Shown here one piece after another: positions 36,508 through 44,504 of a stretch of 64,000 nt of DNA (positions within the stretch are counted from its first letter, which is position 1; each line of letters starts with the position of its first letter). Location of the stretch: positions 186,001-250,000 of the forward strand of contig OY969094.1 of NCBI GenBank assembly GCA_963697695.1, read 5' to 3'. Origin of the DNA: VRUE01 sp963697695 (GTDB lineage Bacteria > Actinomycetota > Thermoleophilia > Solirubrobacterales > 70-9). The translations under genes were made by a program, and so were the position numbers. The notes below the pieces were generated by a model. It made no database searches and had not been told where the DNA came from. It worked only from the letters and a program-made list of their open reading frames with translations.

Positions 36508-37880
36508 CGCCAGAAATCCTCCGCCAGCCCACGTCGGGCGAGCAGCTTGCGCAACTCGATCAGCGCCGTATAGGTGGGCAGGGCGAAGAGGCGCCCGCCC
36601 GCCCCGTCGAGCGCTCGGTCGAGCGAGCGCTCGATCTCCGGCTCGACCTCGATCGCCTCCTGGGGCAAACCGGCGTACTTGAGCCGCAGCGCCATCTCCG
36701 GCGCGCGGGTGCCGGCGCAGACGATCCGGCGAACCCCGGCGGCAAGCAGCTCGAAGTCGGCGTCCCAGACCCAAGAGACGTCGCGCCCGTCGGCGATCCT
36801 GTCATTGAGCGCGATCCAGAGATCGAGACCCTCGCCGGCATCCGCCTCGAGCCGCAGCGTGCGCAGGACCTCATTCGCCCCCGCCGGGTTCTTGATCAGC
36901 AGAATCGAGAGCGCCCTGCCCGCGACGTCGATCGTCTCGACGCGGCCGAAGGCCGCTCGCATGTCACCCAGAGCGGCAGCGATTCGGTCGGGCTCGATTC
37001 CCAGCTCGATCCCCGCCGTGACGGCCGCCAGCGCGTTGTAGACGTTGTAGAGGCCGGGGAGGGGCAGCTCCAGGCGCACCTCGCCCGCCGGGGTGCTCAG
37101 GGTGGCGCGAGAGCCGTCCATCCCCAGCAGCTCGATCTCAGTCGCCGCCACGTCGGGGCGGGGTCGCTGCGCACCGCAGCCGGGGCAGGAGTAATGCCCG
37201 AGATGGCCGACGAAAGCACGCTCGTAGGTATATGGATGCCCACAGCGGCGGCAGTGCTTGGCGTCGAAGGCGTGCTGGAGCTCTGGTAGCGCCTGCGAAG
37301 CGTCCTCGATGCCGAAGTAGACGACCCCATTGCGGAGTTCGCCCGCGGTGTCGCGGCCGAGATCGGCGATGGTCGGGTCGTCGGCATTGAGCGCGAAACG
37401 GGTCTTCCCATCCCGCTCGCCAACCGTCTTCGCCCACTCTTCCGCCAGCACCTCCAGCTCGCCGTAGCGATCCAGCTGGTCGCGAAAGAGATTGCCGAGC
37501 ACGATCAGAGTGGGGTCCAGCTGTTCGACGACGCGGGGCAGCCAGGCCTCGTCGACCTCGAACAGGCCCTCGTCTCCCGCCTGCTCGAGCAGCGCCGTCG
37601 CCACGCCCCAGGTCATGTTCGACCCGGCACGGTTGTGGACCGGCTTCCGTCCCTCCGCGGCCAGGGCGGCGGCGATCATCCCCGCGGTCGTCGTCTTGCC
37701 GTTGGTGGCGCTGACGATCGTCGTGCCGCGGTCGAGCTTTGCACCGAGCCGGGCCAGCGCCTCGGGCTCGAGGCGCAGCAGCACCCGCCCCGGCAGCGTA
37801 GTGCCGCCACCACGGCCACTGGCACGACTGGCGGCTCCGATCGCACGGGCCGCGGCCCGCTTGGCGGCGAAGGCGCTCAA
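36504..37880 (-). CDS. murT: Lipid II isoglutaminyl synthase subunit MurT
   Basis: Mur-ligase-like ATPase that amidates D-Glu of lipid II with GatD. The 458-residue protein has the ATP loop SATNGKTTTAGMI (about residue 58), a central-domain zinc ribbon (CRRCGHPYTY ... YSCPGCG) found in MurT but not MurE/F, and the C-terminal DUF1727-like domain (NPAGANEVLRTL; DVSWVWDADFE). The start is TTG 37880 overlapping the upstream lipid-kinase stop (TTGA). Confidence 0.94.
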   Translation of the reverse strand: MSAFAAKRAAARAIGAASRASGRGGGTTLPGRVLLRLEPEALARLGAKLDRGTTIVSATNGKTTTAGMIAAALAAEGRKPVHNRAGSNMTWGVATALLEQAGDEGLFEVDEAWLPRVVEQLDPTLIVLGNLFRDQLDRYGELEVLAEEWAKTVGERDGKTRFALNADDPTIADLGRDTAGELRNGVVYFGIEDASQALPELQHAFDAKHCRRCGHPYTYERAFVGHLGHYSCPGCGAQRPRPDVAATEIELLGMDGSRATLSTPAGEVRLELPLPGLYNVYNALAAVTAGIELGIEPDRIAAALGDMRAAFGRVETIDVAGRALSILLIKNPAGANEVLRTLRLEADAGEGLDLWIALNDRIADGRDVSWVWDADFELLAAGVRRIVCAGTRAPEMALRLKYAGLPQEAIEVEPEIERSLDRALDGAGGRLFALPTYTALIELRKLLARRGLAEDFWR

Positions 37881-38770
37881 GCCGTGGCCCGCGGCACGAG
37901 GATGCTGAGCGCACGGGGCAGGACGCGGAGAGAGACGGGAAGGTCGGCGATGTGCTCGCCGTCGGCATAGACCGGGAACGGCCTGCTTGCGCTCAGTTCG
38001 AGGTGTGGAGCACGAAAGACATGGACCTCGTCCATTTCCACATGGGTGCCCTTGAACACCTTCGGCAGGTTACTCACGTAGCGCAGCTTGCCCGCCTCGC
38101 CGATCGTGACGATGTCGAACTCGCCGTCGTCGAGCTCGGCCTGCGGGGCGACGTACATGCCGCCGCCGAAGGCCCTGTTGTTGGCGACCGAAACCGAGTA
38201 GCCGGTGAAACGTACGCGCTCGTCGTCGACCCGCAGCGTGAAGCGCCCGGGCTTCCAGGTGAGCAGGGTACGCACGGCGGCGTAGGCATAGACCAGGTTT
38301 CCGCGCAGGAAGCTGGTCTCGTTGGCGAGGCGGTTGGCTTCGGAGTCGAAGCCGACGCTGACGATGCCGAGGAAAGGCTTGCCGTTTGCCTCGCCGACGT
38401 CGATTCGGCGCTCTTCGCCGGTGACAAGCACCTCGACGGCGCCGGCGGGATCGTCCGGGATCCCCAGCACCCGAGCCAGGTCGTTGCCGCGGCCGCCGGG
38501 GATGATCCCGAGTGGGGTCGGCGAGCCCGCCATCGCGCCGCCGATTGCGCCGACGAGGCCGTCGCCGCTGAGCACAACCGGGACCTCGCCCGCCTCCACC
38601 GCGTGCAGCGCCTTGGCGACTCCATCCTCCAGGTCACGGGTGCGTGCGACCCGGAAGACGATCCGCCGCGCGTCCAGCTCCTGCTCGATCTGCGGCAGCA
38701 GCTTCAGAGAGCGCCCGTGCGCGGAGGCCGGATTGACCAGCAGTACGAGTGGCATGCCCTCGATCCCCAT
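37877..38770 (-). CDS. Diacylglycerol kinase-family lipid kinase
   Basis: The 297-residue protein matches the DAGK catalytic family: VNPASAHGRS at the N-terminus, the nucleotide loop SGDGLVGAIGGAM (GGDGT-like, with Ser and Leu substitutions) and PGGRGNDLARVLG. The C-terminal beta-sandwich includes YADGEHIADLPV. It likely phosphorylates diacylglycerol or a related lipid at the membrane, or is a YegS/DgkB-type enzyme. It overlaps murT by 4 nt and heads the - strand operon kinase-murT-methyltransferase-gatD. Confidence 0.9.
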   Translation of the reverse strand: MGIEGMPLVLLVNPASAHGRSLKLLPQIEQELDARRIVFRVARTRDLEDGVAKALHAVEAGEVPVVLSGDGLVGAIGGAMAGSPTPLGIIPGGRGNDLARVLGIPDDPAGAVEVLVTGEERRIDVGEANGKPFLGIVSVGFDSEANRLANETSFLRGNLVYAYAAVRTLLTWKPGRFTLRVDDERVRFTGYSVSVANNRAFGGGMYVAPQAELDDGEFDIVTIGEAGKLRYVSNLPKVFKGTHVEMDEVHVFRAPHLELSASRPFPVYADGEHIADLPVSLRVLPRALSILVPRATA

Positions 38771-38781
38771 GCGCCGCCAGA

Positions 38782-39291
38782 CTAATTGGACGGTGGCGAT
38801 CGGTCGTCGTCGCGCAGGCGGGCGACGAAGAAGTTGCCGTCGCCCGTGTCGACGGCGGCCACTTGCTCTATCCCGCGTCTGGAGAGCCGGCGGCGCAGCA
38901 GCCTCTCCCGGACGCCGGCGACGGCGCCGCCACGTTCCTCGCCCCCAATCGAGACAAGGTGCCCCCGGGGCCGCAGAACGCGTGCGATCTCAGCCGGCGA
39001 GGTGCGTGGGTCTAGCAGGACGGCAAGGTCGAAAAAGTCATCGGGGAAGGGGAGGTGGGAGCCGCCGCCATGCTTGAAGGCAACCCGACCCTCAGGGTCG
39101 AGCCCTACTCGAGCAGTCGCCTCGCGCACCGCCTCGACGGAACGGTCGACGCCCCGGATCCGGGCTCCCGGGAACTCTCGGGCAAGGAAAAGGACCGCGT
39201 CGCCGTTCCCGCAGCCGGTGACAAGGGCGCGTTCGGGAGGGGGAACCTGCAGCGAGGCGGCCGCAAGCGGTGTCAGCGGGGAAGCGCACAC
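38782..39291 (-). CDS. Class I SAM-dependent methyltransferase (short)
   Basis: About 169 residues if it starts at GTG 39291. SAM-binding motif I is ALVTGCGNGDAVLFLAREFP, followed by IRGVDRS (acidic motif II), FFDLAVLLDP and the post-motif VLRPRGHLVSIGGE. The frame stays open far upstream on this strand, but that portion is antisense to the cyclophilin gene and not homologous, so the exact start is uncertain. It lies 11 nt upstream of the lipid-kinase gene, so may be co-transcribed with it. The substrate is unknown. Confidence 0.7.
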   Translation of the reverse strand: MCASPLTPLAAASLQVPPPERALVTGCGNGDAVLFLAREFPGARIRGVDRSVEAVREATARVGLDPEGRVAFKHGGGSHLPFPDDFFDLAVLLDPRTSPAEIARVLRPRGHLVSIGGEERGGAVAGVRERLLRRRLSRRGIEQVAAVDTGDGNFFVARLRDDDRSPPSN

Positions 39292-39345
39292 GAGATCGAT
39301 GATCGCAACTGCCGTGGCTCGGAAATCCTTTAGGATTCCGCGCCG

Positions 39346-40023
39346 ATGCAGGAGGGGCCGGACCGTCGCTGGATAATCCTCGCCGTTTTCGCGGTGGTCA
39401 TCGTTGGCGTGGTCGCGGCGATCCTGATCGGGCGCGGTGGGGGAGACGATGACTCGACCACGACCGCGAGTGCCGACGGCTGCGAGCAGGTGGAAGCGCC
39501 AGAACCGAAGCAGGTGAGCCTGAAAGCTCCGGAGCAAACGGTGAAAGCCGGCGAAGATTTGACCGCGGTGGTCGATACCAGCTGCGGGACCTTCGAGATC
39601 GCCCTCGACAGTGAGCGCGCGCCGAAGACCGTCGGCTCGTTCGTCTACCTCTCCGAAGAAGGCTTCTACGACGACCTCACCTTCCACCGCATCGCGCCCG
39701 GATTCGTGATCCAAGGGGGAGACCCGCTTGGCGACGGCACCGGCGGACCGGGCTACAGCGTCGACGAGAAACCGCCTTCGAATCTTTCCTACACCAAAGG
39801 CACGGTCGCGATGGCGAAGAGCTCGGCCGAGCCCCCGGGCCGCTCGGGCAGCCAGTTCTACGTCGTCACCGCGGCCGACGCGGGCCTGCCGCCCGAATAT
39901 GCCCTCGTCGGCAAAGTCAGTGAGGGTTACGACGTCGTCGCCCGGATCGACAAACTCGGCACCCCTGCCGAAAAACCGAAACAGACGGTCCTGATCGAGA
40001 AAGTCTCGATCGAGCGCGGCTAG
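39346..40023 (+). CDS. Membrane-anchored cyclophilin-type peptidyl-prolyl isomerase
   Basis: The 225-residue protein has an N-terminal TM anchor (WIILAVFAVVIVGVVAAILIG, about residues 9-29), a Ser/Thr/Asp linker, and a cyclophilin domain from about residue 75: FVYLSEEGFYDDLTFHRIAPGFVIQGGDP, GSQFYVVTAADAGLPPEYALVGKV. The catalytic Arg of FHR and the QGGDP and SQF segments are present. It would assist folding of exported proteins. It precedes a peroxiredoxin gene by 18 nt. Confidence 0.93.
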   Translation: MQEGPDRRWIILAVFAVVIVGVVAAILIGRGGGDDDSTTTASADGCEQVEAPEPKQVSLKAPEQTVKAGEDLTAVVDTSCGTFEIALDSERAPKTVGSFVYLSEEGFYDDLTFHRIAPGFVIQGGDPLGDGTGGPGYSVDEKPPSNLSYTKGTVAMAKSSAEPPGRSGSQFYVVTAADAGLPPEYALVGKVSEGYDVVARIDKLGTPAEKPKQTVLIEKVSIERG

Positions 40024-40041
40024 ACGGTCTAGGCTGGCCGC

Positions 40042-40542
40042 ATGGCCAAGGTGGACGTAGGCGACGCAGCTCCGGACTTCGAGCTGTTGGGTACGGGTGG
40101 CAAGACTTACAGGCTCTCCGACCACCGGGGCAGCAACGTCGTACTTGCCTTCTACCCAGGCGACGCGACCACCGTCTGCACCGCCCAGTTCTGCTCCTAC
40201 CGCGACAAGGCAGACAGGATCGACCAGCTCGACGCCACCGTGCTCGGCATCTCGCCTCAGTCGGTCGACTCACACGAGCACTGGGCGAAGGAGCAGGAAC
40301 TGAACGTGCCGCTGCTCGCCGACGAGGACCTGGAGGTGAGCAAGCACTACGGCGTGACCGCCTGGCTGGGTCCGCTGGCAAGGCTCACCGAGCTCAAGGA
40401 CGCGCCCGGCGGCCGGTACATCATGCGCTCGATCTTCGTCATCGATGGCGCGGGGATCGTCCGCTACCGCCACGTCTCGCGGACCGGGGCCAGGTTTCAG
40501 TCGGTCGACGATCTGGAGCGCGCTGTAGCCAGACTGGCCTGA
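40042..40542 (+). CDS. bcp: Bcp-type atypical 2-Cys peroxiredoxin
   Basis: The 166-residue thiol peroxidase has the active site ATTVCTAQFCSYRD (peroxidatic Cys near residue 48, resolving Cys five residues later, the Bcp/PrxQ arrangement). The Arg/Trp region of the family is recognisable. The TGA stop overlaps the ATG of the downstream hydrolase by 1 nt. This is the second peroxiredoxin in the window and of a different subtype from the one after rpsO. Confidence 0.92.
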   Translation: MAKVDVGDAAPDFELLGTGGKTYRLSDHRGSNVVLAFYPGDATTVCTAQFCSYRDKADRIDQLDATVLGISPQSVDSHEHWAKEQELNVPLLADEDLEVSKHYGVTAWLGPLARLTELKDAPGGRYIMRSIFVIDGAGIVRYRHVSRTGARFQSVDDLERAVARLA

Positions 40543-41366
40543 TGCCGGCGGATCCAGTCCCGTTCTCAGCGGGCACGGAACCGCGGTTGCAGGGCGAGGT
40601 CGCGGGGGAGGGGCTGCCAGTCGTCCTTTGCCACGGCATCACCGCCACCCGCCGCTACCTGCTCCACGGCTCGCGAGCGCTGGAGCGCGCCGGCCACACA
40701 GTTGTCTCCTACGACGCGCGGGGGCATGGGGAGTCCGATCCCGCCCCCGCCGGACAGGGTTATGGATACCCGGAGCTCGTCGCCGACCTCGAAACGGTGG
40801 TCGAGACCGAGGCGGGTGAGGGACCATTCGCGCTGGCCGGGCACTCGATGGGCGCTCACACCGCCGTTGCCTATGCGCTGAAGCATCCCCAGCGCCTGGC
40901 CGGCCTTGTCGTTGCCGGACCTGTCTACGCCGGATCGATCCCAGCCGAGACCCTCGCGTACTGGGACGGGCTCGCCGCGGCGTTGGAAGAGGATGGAATC
41001 GACGGCTTCGTCGCCTACATCGGGCGCCGGCAGGGAATCGATCCCGGCTGGCAGCAAACGGTGCTGCGCTTCACCCGCGAACGGATGCGGAAGCATCGCC
41101 ATCCCGAGGCACTGGTCAGGGCGCTGCGCGAGGTGCCGCGGTCGCGGCCGTTCGGAGCGATCGAGGAGCTGGAGGCACTGGACGTCCCGACGTTGGTCGT
41201 TGCCAGTCACGACGCAGCGGACCCGGGGCATCCCCGCGCAGTCGCCGAGGCCTACGCCGAGCACCTGCCACGGGCTCGTCTCATCGGCGAGGCCGAGGGC
41301 GAGTCTCCGCTGGCCTGGCAGGGCGGCAAGCTCTCGCGCGAGATCGCCGACTTCCTCGCCGTCTAG
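40542..41366 (+). CDS. Alpha/beta-hydrolase
   Basis: The 274-residue protein has the oxyanion-hole motif LCHGITATRR, the nucleophile elbow AGHSMGAHTA (Ser near residue 106) and SYDARGHGESDP. The acid and His are likely in the VVASHDAADPGHP and C-terminal regions, though the catalytic His cannot be fixed with confidence. No signal peptide. The substrate is unknown. It is translationally coupled to the peroxiredoxin. Confidence 0.88.
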   Translation: MPADPVPFSAGTEPRLQGEVAGEGLPVVLCHGITATRRYLLHGSRALERAGHTVVSYDARGHGESDPAPAGQGYGYPELVADLETVVETEAGEGPFALAGHSMGAHTAVAYALKHPQRLAGLVVAGPVYAGSIPAETLAYWDGLAAALEEDGIDGFVAYIGRRQGIDPGWQQTVLRFTRERMRKHRHPEALVRALREVPRSRPFGAIEELEALDVPTLVVASHDAADPGHPRAVAEAYAEHLPRARLIGEAEGESPLAWQGGKLSREIADFLAV

Positions 41367-41380
41367 AGCGACCCAAGGGC

Positions 41381-41426
41381 CGTGCCACTTGTTAGGCACC
41401 CATATGGGCACATAACTGGTGGCACG
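41381..41426. repeat. Palindromic element with GGG.CATAAC core, copy 1
   Basis: Outer arms 41381-41388 (CGTGCCAC) and 41419-41426 (GTGGCACG) pair perfectly; inside is CCCATATGGGCACATAAC. The element at 61062-61111 has the same inner design (CCCCC loop GGGGGCATAAC) with different but complementary outer arms. It sits between the hydrolase and VKOR genes. Confidence 0.6.
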
Positions 41427-41460
41427 TCGGCGTTGCGATCGGGATTTAGCCGACACTGAG

Positions 41461-41916
41461 ATGAAAGCCATAGTGTCCCGCCGCATGCGGGGGCCAAGTG
41501 AGGGAACGCTGCGGGGGGTCGCGACCTTTGCCGCAACTCTCGGGCTCGCCGTGGCCACCTACATCGCGATCGCCGATTCGGGTGACGGATCGCCTGTATG
41601 CCTCGCCGGGGGCAGTGGCTGCAGGACGGTCGCCAACAGCTCTTACTCGCACCTACTTGGCGTCAACGTCGCCGTCTTCGGCATCGTCGGGTACCTGCTG
41701 CTGCTGGGCTGCGCGCTGCTGCGTGGCGACGGCGCGCGGATCGTCGGCTTCGGCGTAGCCCTCGCAGGCTTCGGCTTCAGCGTCTACCTGACCTATATAG
41801 AGCTCTTCGCCATCGATGCGATCTGCCAGTGGTGCGTCGCCAGCGCGGTTCTGATGACCGCGCTTTTCGCCGCCAATGCGACCCGTATGCTCGCCTACGT
41901 CGGGACGCCACGATGA
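41461..41916 (+). CDS. Vitamin K epoxide reductase (VKOR) family membrane protein
   Basis: A quinone-linked disulfide-generating enzyme that re-oxidises DsbA-like proteins. The 151-residue protein has four TM helices, the loop cysteines in VCLAGGSGCRTVANS and the active-site CxxC in DAICQWCVASA near the end of the fourth helix region. ATG 41461 is used; a GTG at 41419 within the palindrome would add 14 residues. It overlaps the DsbA-like gene by 4 nt, the classic actinobacterial pair for oxidative protein folding. Confidence 0.92.
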   Translation: MKAIVSRRMRGPSEGTLRGVATFAATLGLAVATYIAIADSGDGSPVCLAGGSGCRTVANSSYSHLLGVNVAVFGIVGYLLLLGCALLRGDGARIVGFGVALAGFGFSVYLTYIELFAIDAICQWCVASAVLMTALFAANATRMLAYVGTPR

Positions 41917-42650
41917 CCGGACAGGAGACGAACACGGACGAGCGTCGCCAGCGGCTGGTCAAGCTCGCCAGCGCCGCCGCTTTCCTGGCGCTGGTCGCCG
42001 TTGCGGTCCTGATCGTGATCAGCCTGAGCCAGACCGATGGTGGCGACACCGACCTGGAGGGGGTCGCCGAAGTCGAAAGCGAGCTCGACGGCATCCCGCA
42101 GCAAGGGTTGATCCTTGGCAAAGCCAAAGCGAAAACAACCCTCGTCGAGTTCGGCGACCTGCAGTGCCCGGTCTGCAAGGGGTACTCGGAAGACATCCTG
42201 CCGCTCGTGATCGAACGCCGGGTTCGCAGCGGCGAAGCCAAGCTCGACTTCCGCAACTTCCCAATTCTCGGATCCGATTCGACGACAGCGGCCGCCGCTG
42301 CCGTCGCCGCGGGAGAACAGGGGCGCGGCTGGTACTTCGTCGATCTCTTCTACCGCAACCAGGGCCTCGAGGGCAGCGGTTACGTCACCGACTCGTTCCT
42401 GACTTCCATTGCCGAAGGGGCGGGTGTGCCCGACATAGACAAGTGGAACGCGGACCGCAAAAGCTCTCGTGTTCGCAGAGAGGTTTCCCGCACCAATGAC
42501 GAAGCGATGGACTTCGGCTTCACCGGTACGCCTTCGTTCGCAGTCGAAGGCCCGATCACGAATGGGCTTGAACCGCTTGGAACCCCGGGTTCAGCCGAAG
42601 CGCTGGACACCGCGGTAGTCAGCGCCACCTACGGCGAACCCTCACGGTAG
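41913..42650 (+). CDS. Membrane-anchored DsbA-like thioredoxin-fold oxidoreductase
   Basis: The 245-residue protein has one N-terminal TM helix (about residues 20-40), an extracytoplasmic thioredoxin domain with FGDLQCPVCKGYSEDILP (CxxC near residue 87), a helical insertion, and the cis-Pro motif FTGTPSFAVEG near residue 205. It is the likely partner of VKOR, donating disulfides to secreted proteins. Some of the mature-region codons favour AAA/GAA over AAG/GAG. A GGGGC/GGCCCC-type hairpin near 42741-42763 may end the transcript. Confidence 0.92.
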   Translation: MTGQETNTDERRQRLVKLASAAAFLALVAVAVLIVISLSQTDGGDTDLEGVAEVESELDGIPQQGLILGKAKAKTTLVEFGDLQCPVCKGYSEDILPLVIERRVRSGEAKLDFRNFPILGSDSTTAAAAAVAAGEQGRGWYFVDLFYRNQGLEGSGYVTDSFLTSIAEGAGVPDIDKWNADRKSSRVRREVSRTNDEAMDFGFTGTPSFAVEGPITNGLEPLGTPGSAEALDTAVVSATYGEPSR

Positions 42651-42820
42651 AAGGCCAGAGGGACCCGCAAAGTGCCTTACCTCTCAGATCCTTCCGCCTG
42701 AGTTGACATAACCACCATTATCGTGCGTTGGGTGGGTAAAAGGGGCTGGTCGGCAAGGCCCCGTCCCCTAGCGAACAAAAGCCGAGATACGCGACCAAGA
42801 GCTGAGGGCACGTCTGAGTG

Positions 42821-43459
42821 TCACGTCAGCGTGGCGCTGCCGCGCACGAGGGGCTTGACGATCGGCACTGCCTTCGGCAGGTCGTCGTGCTCGACCCGCT
42901 GCAGCGTCAGCGGCGAGGCCTCGATTGCCGCGACGGTGTCTCGGTTGCAATGGCAGCCGTCGGCGAGGAAGCGCCAGGGCTTCTCGAGCCGGTCCTGCCA
43001 GCGAGCCAGGCCAGGAGCGCCTGCCCTGACGTGCTCGACGAACAAAAGCCGCCCCCCGGGTCGCAGCACCCGCGCAGCCTCTGCCAGCGCAGCGACCGGG
43101 CTGGGAACCGTGCAGAGAACGAGGGTGAAGACCGCGGTGTCGAAGCTCGCGTCCTCGAAAGGAAGCTTTTCGGCCGGTGCCTGGACGGCGGTGGCGGTGG
43201 AGCCCGACTCAGCGAGCTTGGTGCGAAGCTTGGCGAGCATGTGCGGATCGGGCTCGGAAAGGACCAGCTCGGTCACTGTCGACGGGAAGAGATCGAGGTT
43301 GGCACCGGTTCCGGCCCCAAGATCGATCGTCCGGCCACTCGCCCCAGCCAGCACCTGCCGCCGCATCTCCCGCAGCCCAGCCTCTTCGGTCGCCTTGATG
43401 CCGCGGTCATAGACCGCCGCAAATCCCCTCCCCCAAGTCGCGTCGTAGATCCGCCCCAT
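42821..43459 (-). CDS. Class I SAM-dependent methyltransferase
   Basis: The 212-residue protein has SAM motif I TIDLGAGTGANLDLF, acidic motif LSEPDPHM, LPFEDASFDTAVFTLVLCTV (motif II-like) and VLRPGGRLLFVEHV. It is most like UbiE/METTL7-type lipid or small-molecule methyltransferases. Its ATG is only 28 nt from the left end of the IS982-type element, which interrupts the palindrome just upstream, so its original promoter context has probably been displaced. Confidence 0.85.
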   Translation of the reverse strand: MGRIYDATWGRGFAAVYDRGIKATEEAGLREMRRQVLAGASGRTIDLGAGTGANLDLFPSTVTELVLSEPDPHMLAKLRTKLAESGSTATAVQAPAEKLPFEDASFDTAVFTLVLCTVPSPVAALAEAARVLRPGGRLLFVEHVRAGAPGLARWQDRLEKPWRFLADGCHCNRDTVAAIEASPLTLQRVEHDDLPKAVPIVKPLVRGSATLT

Positions 43460-43487
43460 CAGCTCAGTGAAGCATTGTGGCCCCTAC

Positions 43488-44476
43488 TAGATGGTTGATT
43501 CCACGGCGATAGCCGTGATCGAGGATTTCAATGCAGAGAGGCCGAAGTCGGCGGTGCTGAAGCAACCGTCGACCGAAAGGCCACGATGCACGCCGACCTC
43601 GACACTCTCTGCACCGTCGTTTATTGCACGGCAGACGATCTCCTGCCTGAGAAGCCCGGAAATGCCCGTCGTCGAGTCAGCGACGCTGAGATCGCGACCC
43701 TCTGCGTCGCCCAGGCGATCATGGGAATTCCCTCTGATCGACGCTTCCTCGCCGTCGCCCGCAAGCGGCTTCGTGATCTCTTCCCCGAGCTGCCCCAGCA
43801 GCCCGGCTTTCACAAGCGCAGGGCCCGCCTCGCCGAGACGATCGAGTGGCTCACCGGCGTCTTTGCCGCCGAATCTCCCGGCTTCCACGACGACGTGCTG
43901 CTCATCGATTCCACTCCTTTGGAGTGCGCTCGCTCCGTCGAGACGACCCGCCGCTCGGCCCTGGCGGATGCCGCCGACTATGGCTGGTGCGGCTCTCATT
44001 CCCGGTTCTTCTGGGGCTTTCGCCTGCACGGCCTCTTCGCGCCCGACGGCACCCCGAGAGCATTCACCCTCGCCTCTCCCAAGCGCGACGAGCGCGAGGT
44101 GGGGATCGAGCTGCTGCGGCGCGCCGAGCGGGCCGGGGGGGAGATCGTCATCGGCGACAAGGGCTACGCGGGCCGCGCCTTCGCCGCGGCTGCCCGCGAG
44201 CTCGACGCAACGATCGTCAGGCCGGCGCGAAAGAACGAGCCCGACGACGTCCTTCACCTCGCTCCGATCCGCCAGCGGATCGAGTCGATCTTTTGGACCT
44301 GCAAGGACATCCTCACCCTGGAGCGCCACGGCGCCCGCACCCTTCATAACCTGCGCGCCCGCATCGCCCAGCGCTTCCTGGCACTGGCTGCATGCGTCGC
44401 GCTCAACCACAGGCTCGGGCGTCCGAGCCGCGCCCTGGTCGACTACGTCGCCTGAGGGCGTGGAATCAACCATCTA
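43488..44476 (+). mobile_element. IS982-family insertion sequence
   Basis: A 989-bp element bounded by 18-bp perfect inverted repeats, TAGATGGTTGATTCCACG at 43488-43505 and its complement at 44459-44476, enclosing a single transposase gene. Length, repeat size and transposase fit IS982. Flanks show no clear direct repeat longer than a possible TA. It appears intact (full ORF and both ends), so it may be mobile. Confidence 0.85.
43586..44455 (+). CDS. IS982-family DDE transposase
   Basis: The 289-residue transposase has the IS982 N-terminal pattern (LDTLCTVVYCTADDLLP, VSDAEIATLCVAQAIMGIPSDRRFLAVARKRL) and a DDE core: Asp in LLIDSTPLECAR, Asp in IGDKGYAGR, Glu in IRQRIESIFW. The reading frame is intact and fills the element. 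Confidence 0.88.
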   Translation: MHADLDTLCTVVYCTADDLLPEKPGNARRRVSDAEIATLCVAQAIMGIPSDRRFLAVARKRLRDLFPELPQQPGFHKRRARLAETIEWLTGVFAAESPGFHDDVLLIDSTPLECARSVETTRRSALADAADYGWCGSHSRFFWGFRLHGLFAPDGTPRAFTLASPKRDEREVGIELLRRAERAGGEIVIGDKGYAGRAFAAAARELDATIVRPARKNEPDDVLHLAPIRQRIESIFWTCKDILTLERHGARTLHNLRARIAQRFLALAACVALNHRLGRPSRALVDYVA

Positions 44477-44504
44477 GGGGCACAAAGCTTCAACGAGACT
44501 TTTG

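Larger units (their letters stand above)
43468..44492. repeat. 38-nt palindromic element, copy 2, split by IS insertion
   Basis: The left half (43468-43487, TGAAGCATTGTGGCCCCTAC) and the right half (44477-44492, GGGGCACAAAGCTTCA) flank the IS. Rejoined, they form the same palindrome as the element at 5898-5935: 12-bp outer arms with one mismatch and a CCCCT/AGGGG inner stem. The insertion point is the loop of the hairpin. Confidence 0.65.

Noticed and set aside
42700..42740. TTGACA near 42710 as a promoter
   Set aside because: No acceptable -10 at 16-18 nt and no + strand gene follows; the next gene is on the - strand and convergent.
43487..44473. Two full-length alternative ORFs within the IS besides the transposase
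   Set aside because: Their ends mirror the inverted repeats and the proteins have no family features; only the 43586-44455 frame has the DDE motifs.
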